Source: an uncultured Haemophilus sp.
Lineage (GTDB): Bacteria; Pseudomonadota; Gammaproteobacteria; Enterobacterales; Pasteurellaceae
NCBI GenBank assembly: GCA_905205995.1
Contig: CAJLFU010000023.1
Span: 1-30,170 of the forward strand
Length of the DNA stretch: 30,170 bases
Direction: 5' to 3'
Shown piece after piece: positions 7,951-15,607 of this stretch; position 1 is the first letter of the stretch, and each line of letters opens with the position of its first letter. Both the position numbers and the translations under genes were made by a program. The notes beneath the pieces were generated by a model. That model was not told the origin of the DNA. It ran no database searches and saw only the letters and a program-made list of their open reading frames with translations.

Positions 7951-8844
7951 TCATCCTCTCGGATGAAATCTTTCGTGAAGGTGTTTCAAGCGTTCTTTAG
8001 CCACATGAGTATAGATTTGCGTGGTGGAGAGATCGCTGTGTCCGAGGAGCATTTGCACAACACGGAGATCCGCACCGTGGTTCACTAAATGCGTCGCAAA
8101 GGCATGACGGAGAACATGTGGTGAAAGCGCATCTGTATCGATTCCTGCTAACACGGCGTAATGCTTGATGCGATGCCAAAAGGTTTGGCGAGTCATTTGC
8201 TGAGCTCGTTGACTTGGAAAGACCACATCAGAGCTTTGCCCATTAAGCAAAATAGGACGACCGTAAAGTACGAATTGTCGCACCCAAAATGCGGCTTCTT
8301 CTCCCATTGGCACAATGCGTTCCTTGTTGCCTTTACCAATCACACGCACCACGCCTTGTTGCAAATTCATATTTTCAATGGTGAGGGTGACCAACTCTGT
8401 AACACGTAATCCCGTAGCGTACAGCAATTCCAGCATGGCTTTGTCTCGTAACTCGAGCGGAATTTCCACATCTGGCGTATTTAATAAATCTGTGACTTGT
8501 TGCTCAGTTAAATATTTTGGCAAACGGCTTGGCAATTTTGGTGAACTTAATACGGCACTAGGATCATCTGTACGATACTTTTCACGATATAAATATTGGA
8601 ATAATTTTCGCATCGCACTTAGCATTCTAGCCGTGCTTGTCGCTTTATAGCCTTGCTCTAAACGGCTACCTAGAAATTGTTGCAGATCTAATGGTTCGAG
8701 CGTTTCGAGGGATAAATTTTGTTTATCCAACCAATCACAAAGAGCAGTCAAATCGAGACGATAAGACTGCACGGTGTTTTCAGACAATCCTTTTTCGATC
8801 CAATATTCATTCAAGAACAAATCGACTAGCGTCAGGTTATTCAT
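7951..8844 (-). CDS. xerD: Site-specific tyrosine recombinase XerD
   Basis: A 297-residue recombinase that acts with XerC at dif to resolve chromosome dimers under FtsK control. The N-terminal SAM-like DNA-binding domain covers about 1-105 and the catalytic domain the rest. The catalytic set is complete: R147 (ATGLRVTEL), K171 (IGKGNKER), H243 and R246 (HVLRHAFATH), H269 (LLGHSDLSTT) and Y278 (IYTHV), each one position off E. coli XerD. This is a chromosomal housekeeping recombinase rather than a phage integrase: its flanks are core genes and no att repeats are visible. It lies 2 bases after the transporter gene and is the last gene of the proC operon. Confidence 0.95.
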   Translation of the reverse strand: MNNLTLVDLFLNEYWIEKGLSENTVQSYRLDLTALCDWLDKQNLSLETLEPLDLQQFLGSRLEQGYKATSTARMLSAMRKLFQYLYREKYRTDDPSAVLSSPKLPSRLPKYLTEQQVTDLLNTPDVEIPLELRDKAMLELLYATGLRVTELVTLTIENMNLQQGVVRVIGKGNKERIVPMGEEAAFWVRQFVLYGRPILLNGQSSDVVFPSQRAQQMTRQTFWHRIKHYAVLAGIDTDALSPHVLRHAFATHLVNHGADLRVVQMLLGHSDLSTTQIYTHVAKERLKHLHERFHPRG

Positions 8845-8846
8845 GT

Positions 8847-10007
8847 TTACACTCTATGAGGTAAAAAGGCTTTCACACCACGCGGGGTGATAAACAAACC
8901 AATGAAGGCAAAGGCGGCCATTAAGCTGAAAGCATAAACTGGCGAAATTGGATAAAGCACGCCAGAAAGTGCGGTGAAAATGGCAATGGCTGCACATCCC
9001 GCTAAAGCATTGTATAAACCTTGTAATTTCGCGATATGGTTTTGTGGTTGAGTGGTGATATAACGCACGGTCGCGTAATGCCCCGCCACATAAGTGAGGC
9101 TGTGAAAACATTGCAATAGAACGATTTCAACAAAGGTATCGGCATAACCAAAAGCAAGCCAACGTACGATAGCGGCGATGCCTGTGAGATAGAAAAGGGC
9201 AGTAATACTCCAGTTTTTGAATAATCGGGTGGAGAAGAAAAAGACAACAATTTCTACTAATACGCTAATTCCCCAAAATAAGCCCGCATCGGAAACAGAA
9301 TGCCCGTGGCTTGTCCAGAAGATAGTGCTGTATGAGTAATAGGCCGCGTGCGATCCTTGAATCAGTGCAATAGCAATAAATAAACGAAGTGTCGTTTTAT
9401 TTTTGAGTAAGCCTAAAAATCCAACAGAATTTTCAACCGCACTTTGTGGCTCATCTTGTGGCATTGGATTGGGATGAAGTAATTGCACAATGCTATAGAA
9501 AATAAGGATGCCCGTAATCATCCATGTGATGTATTGCTCACCAACCATCCCCGCTAAATACCCAAACACCATCACGCCTACAACAAATGCAAAGGAGCCA
9601 ATCAAGCGTACTTTGCCGTAATCTAAATGAATTTGTTGTTGCCATGTACTCGCTAGGCTATCACCAATCGGCATCCCCGCCGCATTCACCATGGAATACA
9701 AGGCAAGTCCAATAAATAATAACCAGAAATTATGCGACATAAGCCCGATTAACGCCATAGTGACAGCACTAGCAACAGCTAAGTAACGTAAGCCATTCAC
9801 TAAAAGGGAAACGCGTTTTATTAAGCCTGAAAATAAAATACTGCCACTAAAACGGAAAATATAACCACAGGCCAGCAATAAACCGATGCTTTCTTCACTA
9901 TAAGATTGCGTTTTCAACCACGCAGGGAAAAGGGGGAGAAATACACCGTAGGCACAATAGTAACCAAAAAAGCTCAGGGTGAGCCAGGTAAAAGGACGAA
10001 CTTGCAT
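8847..10007 (-). CDS. MFS transporter, phenylpropionate-permease (HcaT)-like
   Basis: A 386-residue integral membrane protein with about 12 hydrophobic segments and the look of the PPP/HcaT branch of the major facilitator superfamily: an N-terminal FGYYCAYGVFLPLFPAWL segment and a central hydrophilic loop near residues 185-200. The family name does not fix the substrate; Pasteurellaceae are not known for phenylpropionate catabolism, so the cargo is unknown. Its ATG shares one base with the proC TAA (TAATG), which indicates translational coupling, and xerD follows after 2 bases. Two uptake cores (8967 and 9436) lie in the gene. Confidence 0.85.
   Translation of the reverse strand: MQVRPFTWLTLSFFGYYCAYGVFLPLFPAWLKTQSYSEESIGLLLACGYIFRFSGSILFSGLIKRVSLLVNGLRYLAVASAVTMALIGLMSHNFWLLFIGLALYSMVNAAGMPIGDSLASTWQQQIHLDYGKVRLIGSFAFVVGVMVFGYLAGMVGEQYITWMITGILIFYSIVQLLHPNPMPQDEPQSAVENSVGFLGLLKNKTTLRLFIAIALIQGSHAAYYSYSTIFWTSHGHSVSDAGLFWGISVLVEIVVFFFSTRLFKNWSITALFYLTGIAAIVRWLAFGYADTFVEIVLLQCFHSLTYVAGHYATVRYITTQPQNHIAKLQGLYNALAGCAAIAIFTALSGVLYPISPVYAFSLMAAFAFIGLFITPRGVKAFLPHRV
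8967..8975 (+). repeat. DNA uptake sequence core
   Basis: AAGTGCGGT near the 3' end of the MFS transporter gene. Confidence 0.9.
9436..9444 (-). repeat. DNA uptake sequence core
   Basis: ACCGCACTT in the codons for the central cytoplasmic loop of the transporter, a position that tolerates sequence change. Confidence 0.9.
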
Positions 10008-10825
10008 TAGAATAATTTTTCCATTTCTTGTGAGCGTGCCACACAGGCCTGCATCGCTTGTTTAATGATGTTGTTAAATTGGTGTTGATTAAACACATTT
10101 AATGCGGCTGCGGTGGTACCGCCTTTTGAGGTGACATTTTCTCGTAAAGTGGAAAGAGCCGTCTGTGGATTTTCAATCACCAACTTCGCTGAGCCTAACA
10201 TGGCTTGTTGTACCAACTCACGAGATTGCTTTTCATCTAAGCCCATTTCGATTAAGCCTTGTTGCATAGCCTCTAAAAATTGGAAGAAGTAAGCGGGGCT
10301 GCTGCCAGATGCTGCCGTTACAGCATGCATTTGATCTTCATTCTCCACCCAAGTGGTTTTTCCTACAGATGAAAGTAAATCTTCCGCAAAAGTGCGGTCA
10401 ATTTCAGGTGTGTTTTTGTCAGCAAATAAGCCCGCCATACCTTCACCTACTAATGCAGGCGTATTTGGCATGACGCGAACAATGGATTTTGCTGTTGGGA
10501 TGAGTTCGCCTAATCGAGCAGTCGAAATACCCGCAGCAATAGAAATGATTAATTTATCAGAAAAATCAAGTGAACTTAATGGCTTGCAAACATCAGCGAG
10601 TACTTGCGGCTTAACGGCAAATAACACAACTTGAGCTTGTGTGATGGATTGTTCGTTATCCGTAGAAACCGCGACGCCATATTGAGCAAAAAAGTGTCGT
10701 TTCTCTTCATTAGGATCATTCACAATAATTTTATCGGCAGGATAACCTTGTTTTAATAGGCCTAACACAATCGCTTGTGCCATATTGCCACCGCCGATGA
10801 AGGCAATTAATTTCTGTTGCATCAT
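10007..10825 (-). CDS. proC: Pyrroline-5-carboxylate reductase
   Basis: A 272-residue enzyme for the last step of proline synthesis, reduction of 1-pyrroline-5-carboxylate with NAD(P)H. The Rossmann signature FIGGGNMAQA is at residues 9-18. VMPNTPALVGEGM lies near residue 118, and the C-terminal signature TSKGGTTAAALNVF is intact near 241-254. Two ATG codons are adjacent at the start (10825 and 10822); GGGA lies upstream of both and either is possible. It is the first gene of a three-gene minus-strand operon (proC, transporter, xerD) and is divergent from rdgC. Confidence 0.95.
   Translation of the reverse strand: MMQQKLIAFIGGGNMAQAIVLGLLKQGYPADKIIVNDPNEEKRHFFAQYGVAVSTDNEQSITQAQVVLFAVKPQVLADVCKPLSSLDFSDKLIISIAAGISTARLGELIPTAKSIVRVMPNTPALVGEGMAGLFADKNTPEIDRTFAEDLLSSVGKTTWVENEDQMHAVTAASGSSPAYFFQFLEAMQQGLIEMGLDEKQSRELVQQAMLGSAKLVIENPQTALSTLRENVTSKGGTTAAALNVFNQHQFNNIIKQAMQACVARSQEMEKLF
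10390..10398 (+). repeat. DNA uptake sequence core
   Basis: AAGTGCGGT inside proC, in the extended form AAAAGTGCGGTCAATTT. Confidence 0.92.
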
Positions 10826-10860
10826 TTTTTCCCGTGAGTTTATGGGCTACAATGTCGCGT

Positions 10861-10889
10861 ATTTTACCCTATTATGAAGGAAGTGTTAC
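10861..10889 (-). promoter_or_regulatory. Candidate sigma-70 promoter of proC
   Basis: On the minus strand, GTAACA (10884-10889, 4 of 6 to TTGACA) and TAAAAT (10861-10866) are 17 bases apart, 36 bases before the proC start. It overlaps the rdgC leader. A plus-strand TACAAT at 10848-10853 could serve rdgC but has no convincing -35. Confidence 0.35.
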
Positions 10890-10890
10890 G

Positions 10891-11802
10891 ATGTGGTTTA
10901 AAAATTTAATGTCATATAGGCTGACTAAGCACCTAGATTGGGATCTTAATGAATTGCAACGCCAGTTGTCAGATTGTGAATTTCATCCTTGTGGCTCACA
11001 AGATCAAAGTAAATTCGGTTGGACGAGTCCCTTGAAAGGCAGCGAGTTATTGCATTTTTCAGTGGGTAAACACATTTTGTTGGTTGCTAAAAAAGAAGAG
11101 AAAATGTTGCCGGCAAATGTGGTGAAACGTGAATTAGATGAACGCATTGAAAGTCTTGAGCAAAAAGAAAACCGCAAATTGAAAAAAACGGAAAAACAAA
11201 CGTTAAAAGATGATGTGGTGATGAATTTATTACCACGTGCATTCACTAAAAATCAGCAAACTGCCGTGTGGATTGATACCGAAAATAATCTTGTTCATGT
11301 CGATGCGGCATCCAGTAAGCGCGCAGAAGATGCCTTGGCATTATTACGCAAATCTCTTGGTTCGTTACCGGTTGTGCCGTTAGCTTTTGCGAATGAACCT
11401 TCGACCATTTTAACAGATTGGATTGTGCAGGAAAAAATTCCGCATTGGTTGGTGGCGTTAGAAGAGGCTGAACTTCGTGGAAGCCAAGAAGACAGTGTGA
11501 TCCGTTGTAAGAAACAGCCTTTAGAAAATGAAGAGATTCTCGCGCTTTTACAAGATGGCAAAAAAGTGGTGAGCAAACTCGCATTGGAATGGGAAGATAC
11601 GCTGACTTTTGTGTTTAATGAAGATTGCACACTCAAACGTTTAAAATTTGCTGATGCAGTGCGTGAGAAAAATGCGGATATTTTAAAAGAAGATTATGCG
11701 CAGCGCTTTGATGCTGATTTTGTATTAATGACGGGTATTTTATCTAAACTGACAGAAAACTTACTCGATGAATTCGGTGGCGAGAAAGTAAGATTAGGCT
11801 AG
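10891..11802 (+). CDS. rdgC: Nucleoid-associated recombination protein RdgC
   Basis: The 303-residue product matches the length of E. coli RdgC, a ring-shaped DNA-binding protein that limits RecA activity. The N-terminus MWFKNLMSYRLT is the family start, with segments such as LLPRAFTKNQQTAVWID near 115-130 and the conserved end LLDEFGGEK. The frame is open 19 codons further up (to 10834), but AAGGAAG at 10877-10883 precedes ATG 10891 and fits the family start. It is divergent from proC and convergent with typA across a hairpin terminator. In Neisseria RdgC affects pilin variation; the role here is presumably general recombination control. Confidence 0.94.
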   Translation: MWFKNLMSYRLTKHLDWDLNELQRQLSDCEFHPCGSQDQSKFGWTSPLKGSELLHFSVGKHILLVAKKEEKMLPANVVKRELDERIESLEQKENRKLKKTEKQTLKDDVVMNLLPRAFTKNQQTAVWIDTENNLVHVDAASSKRAEDALALLRKSLGSLPVVPLAFANEPSTILTDWIVQEKIPHWLVALEEAELRGSQEDSVIRCKKQPLENEEILALLQDGKKVVSKLALEWEDTLTFVFNEDCTLKRLKFADAVREKNADILKEDYAQRFDADFVLMTGILSKLTENLLDEFGGEKVRLG

Positions 11803-11818
11803 TTTTAATCATTAAATA

Positions 11819-11845
11819 AAAAGGCGAACATCATGTTCGCCTTTT
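11819..11845. terminator. Terminator between convergent rdgC and typA
   Basis: A 12-bp stem (AAAAGGCGAACA at 11819-11830, TGTTCGCCTTTT at 11834-11845) with a TCA loop. The A/T ends give T-rich tails in both directions, so it can serve both genes. Confidence 0.88.
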
Positions 11846-11855
11846 GTTTGTTTAA

Positions 11856-11864
11856 AAGTGCGGT
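11856..11864 (+). repeat. DNA uptake sequence core
   Basis: AAGTGCGGT between rdgC and typA, extended form AAAAGTGCGGTCAAATTT. A partial inverted match (TCCGCAC) follows 7 bases later and may be a decayed second arm. Confidence 0.93.
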
Positions 11865-11885
11865 CAAATTTCCGCACGTTTTTAA

Positions 11886-13736
11886 TTAGTGAGTACTCGT
11901 ACTGGTTGTCGTACGGTTTGCACGTTTACGATCGTTTTCCGTTAAGAGTTTTTTACGGATACGGATCGATTCAGGTGTCACTTCTACTAACTCGTCGTCA
12001 TCGATAAATTCGATGGCTTGTTCAAGGGAGAATTTCACTGGTGTAGTTAATACGATAGCATCATCTTTACCCGATGCACGCATATTGGTGAGTTTTTTAC
12101 CTTGTAAACAGTTTACGGTTAAGTCGTTTGTGCGGCTGTGAATACCGATGATTTGGCCTTCGTAAACTTCTACGTTAGCTTCGATCAGTAATTTACCACG
12201 CTCTTGTAAACCAAATAGTGCATAAGCTAATGCTTTACCGGTCGCGTTAGAAATTAATACACCGTTTTTACGTTGACCGATTTCACCTGGTTTGATGTCA
12301 TCGTAGTGATCGAAGCTGGAGTAAAGTAAACCAGTACCTGACGTCATGGTCATGAATTCACCACGGAAACCGATTAAGCCACGGCTTGGGATGATGTATT
12401 CTAAACGTACACGACCTTTGCCATCCGGCATCATATCGCGAACTTCACCTTTACGGATACCTAATGCTTCCATGACAGAACCTTGGTGTTGTTCTTCCAC
12501 ATCGATAGTCACTTGCTCGTAAGGCTCTTGTTTTTTACCGTTGATTTCACGGTAAATTACTTTAGGACGAGAAACAGCAAGTTCATAACCTTCACGACGC
12601 ATATTTTCAATTAATACAGAAAGGTGTAATTCGCCACGACCAGAAACACGGAATTCATCTGGGTTTGGTGTTTCTTCTACGCGTAATGCCACGTTGTGAA
12701 CTAACTCTTTGTTTAAACGCTCAAGAATTTGACGAGAAGTCACATATTTACCTTCTTGACCCGCAAACGGAGAGGTATTTACACAGAAGAACATGGTTAC
12801 AGTTGGTTCATCAACGGTTAATGAAGGTAAGGCTTCAACCGCATTGATATCACAAAGGGTGTCAGAAATATTTAATTCACCTAAACCGGTAATCGCAATA
12901 ATGTCGCCTGCATAAGCGATATCTTCTTCATAACGTTGTAAACCAAGATGACCTAATACTTGACCCACACGACCTTGGCGAGTTTTGCCTTCACCATCAA
13001 TAATCGTTACAGGTTGGTTTGGTTTGATTGCACCACGTTTGATACGACCGATACCGATAACACCCACATAGCTGTTATAGTCTAATTGTGAGATTTGCAT
13101 TTGGAATGGGGCATCAAGTTCTACTTTTGGCGGTTCAACGTGTTGAACGATCGCTTCAAATAATGGGGTCATATCTTCCGCTAAATCTTCGTGCTCAAGA
13201 CCTGCGACACCATTTAATGCAGAGGCATAGATAATAGGGAAGTCTAATTGTTCATCGGTTGCACCAAGGTTAACGAATAAATCGAATACTTGATCCACCA
13301 CCCAATCAGGACGAGCACCTGGACGGTCAACTTTGTTGATAACAACAATTGGTTTTAAACCATGAGCAAAGGCTTTTTGTGTCACGAAACGCGTTTGTGG
13401 CATTGGGCCGTCAAAGGCATCTACGACTAAAAGTACAGAATCCACCATAGAAAGTACACGTTCTACTTCACCACCGAAGTCGGCGTGTCCTGGGGTATCT
13501 ACGATGTTAATGCGATAACCATTCCAGTTAATTGCAGTATTTTTTGCAAGAATGGTGATACCACGTTCTTTTTCAAGATCGTTTGAGTCCATTACGCGTT
13601 CATCAACATCACCACGAGTTGATTCAAATGTACCGGATTGTTGAAGGAGTTTGTCAACGAGGGTGGTTTTACCATGGTCAACGTGAGCGATAATTGCGAT
13701 ATTGCGCAATTTATTAATATCAATGTCGTTTTTCAT
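11886..13736 (-). CDS. typA: Ribosome-associated GTPase TypA/BipA
   Basis: A 616-residue translational GTPase of the EF-G/LepA class that binds the 70S ribosome and aids large-subunit assembly and stress adaptation, often at low temperature. The GTPase domain carries G1 HVDHGKTT (18-25), G3 DTPGH (80-84) and G4 NKVD (134-137). EF-Tu-like domain 2, EF-G-like domains III and V (SGRGELHLSVL near 365-375; SRGLIGFRGEFMT) and the BipA-specific C-terminal domain (NLTVNCLQGKKLTNMRASG-type region) follow. The last 15 or so residues are a Thr/Ser-rich tail. It is divergent from glnA, the same pairing as in H. influenzae and enterobacteria. Confidence 0.96.
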   Translation of the reverse strand: MKNDIDINKLRNIAIIAHVDHGKTTLVDKLLQQSGTFESTRGDVDERVMDSNDLEKERGITILAKNTAINWNGYRINIVDTPGHADFGGEVERVLSMVDSVLLVVDAFDGPMPQTRFVTQKAFAHGLKPIVVINKVDRPGARPDWVVDQVFDLFVNLGATDEQLDFPIIYASALNGVAGLEHEDLAEDMTPLFEAIVQHVEPPKVELDAPFQMQISQLDYNSYVGVIGIGRIKRGAIKPNQPVTIIDGEGKTRQGRVGQVLGHLGLQRYEEDIAYAGDIIAITGLGELNISDTLCDINAVEALPSLTVDEPTVTMFFCVNTSPFAGQEGKYVTSRQILERLNKELVHNVALRVEETPNPDEFRVSGRGELHLSVLIENMRREGYELAVSRPKVIYREINGKKQEPYEQVTIDVEEQHQGSVMEALGIRKGEVRDMMPDGKGRVRLEYIIPSRGLIGFRGEFMTMTSGTGLLYSSFDHYDDIKPGEIGQRKNGVLISNATGKALAYALFGLQERGKLLIEANVEVYEGQIIGIHSRTNDLTVNCLQGKKLTNMRASGKDDAIVLTTPVKFSLEQAIEFIDDDELVEVTPESIRIRKKLLTENDRKRANRTTTSTSTH

Positions 13737-13763
13737 TTATTACGTTCTTAAAGTTTAAGTTTT

Positions 13764-13831
13764 GTAGGGTGGAATTTTTATACCACCGAATAGTCCAAGT
13801 AGTTTAAATTGGTGAGTCAAACTCACCCTAC
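13764..13831. repeat. 68-bp palindromic intergenic element
   Basis: The ends are inverted copies (GTAGGGTG and CACCCTAC). Inside are two hairpins: GGTGG (13768-13772) with CCACC (13783-13787), and GGTGAGT (13811-13817) with ACTCACC (13821-13827). This nested design is typical of dispersed GTAGGGTG-type intergenic repeats in bacteria. Only one copy occurs in this window, so repetition elsewhere is inferred. It lies in the probable typA leader. Confidence 0.7.
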
Positions 13832-13852
13832 GAGAATCTCGAAAGGGCAAAA

Positions 13853-13858
13853 ATTATA
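13853..13858 (-). promoter_or_regulatory. Candidate -10 box of typA
   Basis: A perfect TATAAT on the minus strand (ATTATA on plus), 117 bases before the typA start, with no convincing -35. If it is used, the palindromic element is transcribed as part of the typA leader. Confidence 0.35.
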
Positions 13859-13904
13859 CACGATATTTCGTTACTCTGCTATGCTGGTGTTTAAAATAAA
13901 TCCC

Positions 13905-13933
13905 ATGAAAAAAGCAAGCGGTTGCGTTATAAT
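13905..13933 (+). promoter_or_regulatory. Candidate sigma-70 promoter of glnA
   Basis: ATGAAA (13905-13910, 4 of 6) and a perfect TATAAT (13928-13933) have a 17-base spacer, 52 bases before the glnA start. No sigma-54 GG-N10-GC element was seen, so nitrogen control by NtrC is not suggested by the sequence. Confidence 0.5.
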
Positions 13934-13985
13934 GCTCTTTTAATTTTTATAAAGATTATATACATAGCAAAATAGAGGACTCCTT

Positions 13986-15404
13986 ATGCCAAATGCAAAT
14001 GCAATTGCCAACGTATTCAAACTGATCGAAGAGAACGATATTAAGTTCGCGCTACTTCGTTTCACCGACATTAAAGGTAAAGAACACGGTGTTTCTATCC
14101 CAGTTAGCCTTGTCGATGAAGATATGTTTGAAGATGGCAAAATGTTCGATGGCTCTTCTGTTGAAGGTTGGAAAACAATTAACAAAGCCGATATGCTTTT
14201 AATGCCAATCGCAGAGACTGCGGTAGTCGATCCATTTGCGCAGATCCCAACTCTCTCTATTCGTTGTAGTATTTATGAACCAACGACCATGCAAAGCTAT
14301 GATCGTGATCCGCGTTCAATTGCTATTCGTGCCGAAAACTATATGCGTTCAATCGGTATTGCGGATCAAGCATTCTTTGGTCCTGAACCAGAGTTCTTCT
14401 TATTTGATGATGTACGTTTTGATGTATCAATGAACCGCGCTTCTTTTGCCGTTGATGACATTGAAGCGGCTTGGAACACCAACAAAAAATACGAAGGTGG
14501 TAACAACGCTTATCGACCATTGAAAAAAGGCGGTTACTGTGCGGTTGCTCCAATTGATACGGCACACGATATTCGCTCTGAAATGTGTTTGATTTTAGAA
14601 GAAATGGGCTTAGTGGTAGAGGCACACCACCATGAGGTGGCGACTGCAGGTCAAAATGAAATTGCAACGAAATTCAACAGCTTAACCTTGAAAGCGGATG
14701 AAACACAAATCTATAAATATGTGGTGCAAAACGTTGCATTAGAACACGGTAAAACCGCTTGCTTTATGCCAAAACCAATCACAGGTGATAATGGTTCTGG
14801 TATGCACTGTAATATGTCATTAAGCAAAGACGGTAAAAATATTTTCCAAGGTGATAAATATGCCGGCCTTTCTGAAACCGCACTTTATTACATCGGCGGT
14901 ATCATTAAGCATGCTAAAGCATTAAATGCATTCACTAACCCAAGCACTAACTCATACAAACGTTTAGTACCAGGTTTTGAAGCGCCAGTATTATTAGCTT
15001 ACTCTGCAAGCAACCGTTCTGCTTCAATCCGTATCCCAGCAGTAACCAACCCGAAAGCGATCCGTATTGAAGCGCGCTTCCCAGATCCATTGGCAAACCC
15101 ATATCTTGCATTCGCGGCGCTATTAATGGCAGGTCTTGATGGCGTAGTAAACAAAATCCACCCAGGCGATGCAATGGATAAAAATCTTTATGATCTTCCT
15201 CCAGAAGAATTAAAAGATATTCCAGCGGTAGCAAGCTCATTAGAAGAAGCGTTGAATTCATTAGAAAAAGACTATGAGTTCTTAACGCAAGGTGGCGTAT
15301 TTGCTAAAGACTTTATTGAAGCATTTATTAGCGTTAAACGTAAAGACGTAGAACGTTTAAATATGACACCACATCCAGTTGAGTTTGAGATGTATTATGC
15401 TTAA
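13986..15404 (+). CDS. glnA: Glutamine synthetase type I
   Basis: A 472-residue subunit of the dodecameric enzyme that makes glutamine from glutamate, ammonia and ATP. Landmarks are DGSSVEGW (56-63), the metal/glutamate segment around GPEPEFFLFD, NGSGMHCNMSLS near 267-278, and the RIPAVTNPKAIRIEARFPDP region. Y402 in KNLYDLPPEE corresponds to the adenylylated tyrosine of E. coli, so control by GlnE adenylylation is likely. AGAGGA lies 6 bases before the ATG. The gene is the left border of the polysaccharide cassette and is closed by its own terminator. Confidence 0.97.
   Translation: MPNANAIANVFKLIEENDIKFALLRFTDIKGKEHGVSIPVSLVDEDMFEDGKMFDGSSVEGWKTINKADMLLMPIAETAVVDPFAQIPTLSIRCSIYEPTTMQSYDRDPRSIAIRAENYMRSIGIADQAFFGPEPEFFLFDDVRFDVSMNRASFAVDDIEAAWNTNKKYEGGNNAYRPLKKGGYCAVAPIDTAHDIRSEMCLILEEMGLVVEAHHHEVATAGQNEIATKFNSLTLKADETQIYKYVVQNVALEHGKTACFMPKPITGDNGSGMHCNMSLSKDGKNIFQGDKYAGLSETALYYIGGIIKHAKALNAFTNPSTNSYKRLVPGFEAPVLLAYSASNRSASIRIPAVTNPKAIRIEARFPDPLANPYLAFAALLMAGLDGVVNKIHPGDAMDKNLYDLPPEELKDIPAVASSLEEALNSLEKDYEFLTQGGVFAKDFIEAFISVKRKDVERLNMTPHPVEFEMYYA
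14877..14885 (-). repeat. DNA uptake sequence core
   Basis: ACCGCACTT within glnA; the last exact core before the polysaccharide cassette. Confidence 0.9.
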
Positions 15405-15437
15405 TTCACATGTAATTAGTTGATTTTTTTAAATATA

Positions 15438-15469
15438 AAAGATATCACTTCTTCAGTGGTATCTTTTTT
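15438..15469 (+). terminator. Rho-independent terminator after glnA
   Basis: A 12-bp stem with one G-T pair (15438-15449 with 15455-15466), loop TCTTC, and a run of six T. It separates glnA from the polysaccharide operon. Confidence 0.88.
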
Positions 15470-15534
15470 ATTTATATTAATAGCTTATGTGTTGTTATAA
15501 TTAACTATTATTCATTAAAATCATTTTAATTCCC

Positions 15535-15563
15535 TTGTTAGCATAGGGGAACTCAGGTAGAAT
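15535..15563 (+). promoter_or_regulatory. Candidate sigma-70 promoter of the polysaccharide operon
   Basis: TTGTTA (15535-15540, 4 of 6) and TAGAAT (15558-15563, 5 of 6) with exactly 17 bases between, 44 bases before the wzz start. An isolated TATAAT at 15496-15501 without a -35 is the alternative. No other promoter of similar quality was noticed up to pepB. Confidence 0.55.
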
Positions 15564-15607
15564 GCGGTAAGTTTGTAGTATATTCAATTGACCAGAAAGG
15601 ATTAATA

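Noticed and set aside
7951..8844. Tyrosine recombinase as sign of an integrated element
   Set aside because: Catalytic residues and length match chromosomal XerD, neighbours are core genes, and no att repeats or phage genes are present.
11246..11636. Two overlapping minus-strand open frames of about 112 residues
   Set aside because: Both are antisense to rdgC, which has clear family identity; no ribosome sites or motifs.
14323..14667. 114-residue minus-strand open frame in glnA
   Set aside because: Antisense to highly conserved glutamine synthetase codons; no start signal.
15541..15575. ops/JUMPstart-like sequence (GGTAG and GCGGTA) before wzz, suggesting RfaH control
   Set aside because: It matches the consensus only partly, and the GGTAG portion is explained by the -10 box of a promoter with correct 17-base spacing, so it would not lie in the transcribed leader.
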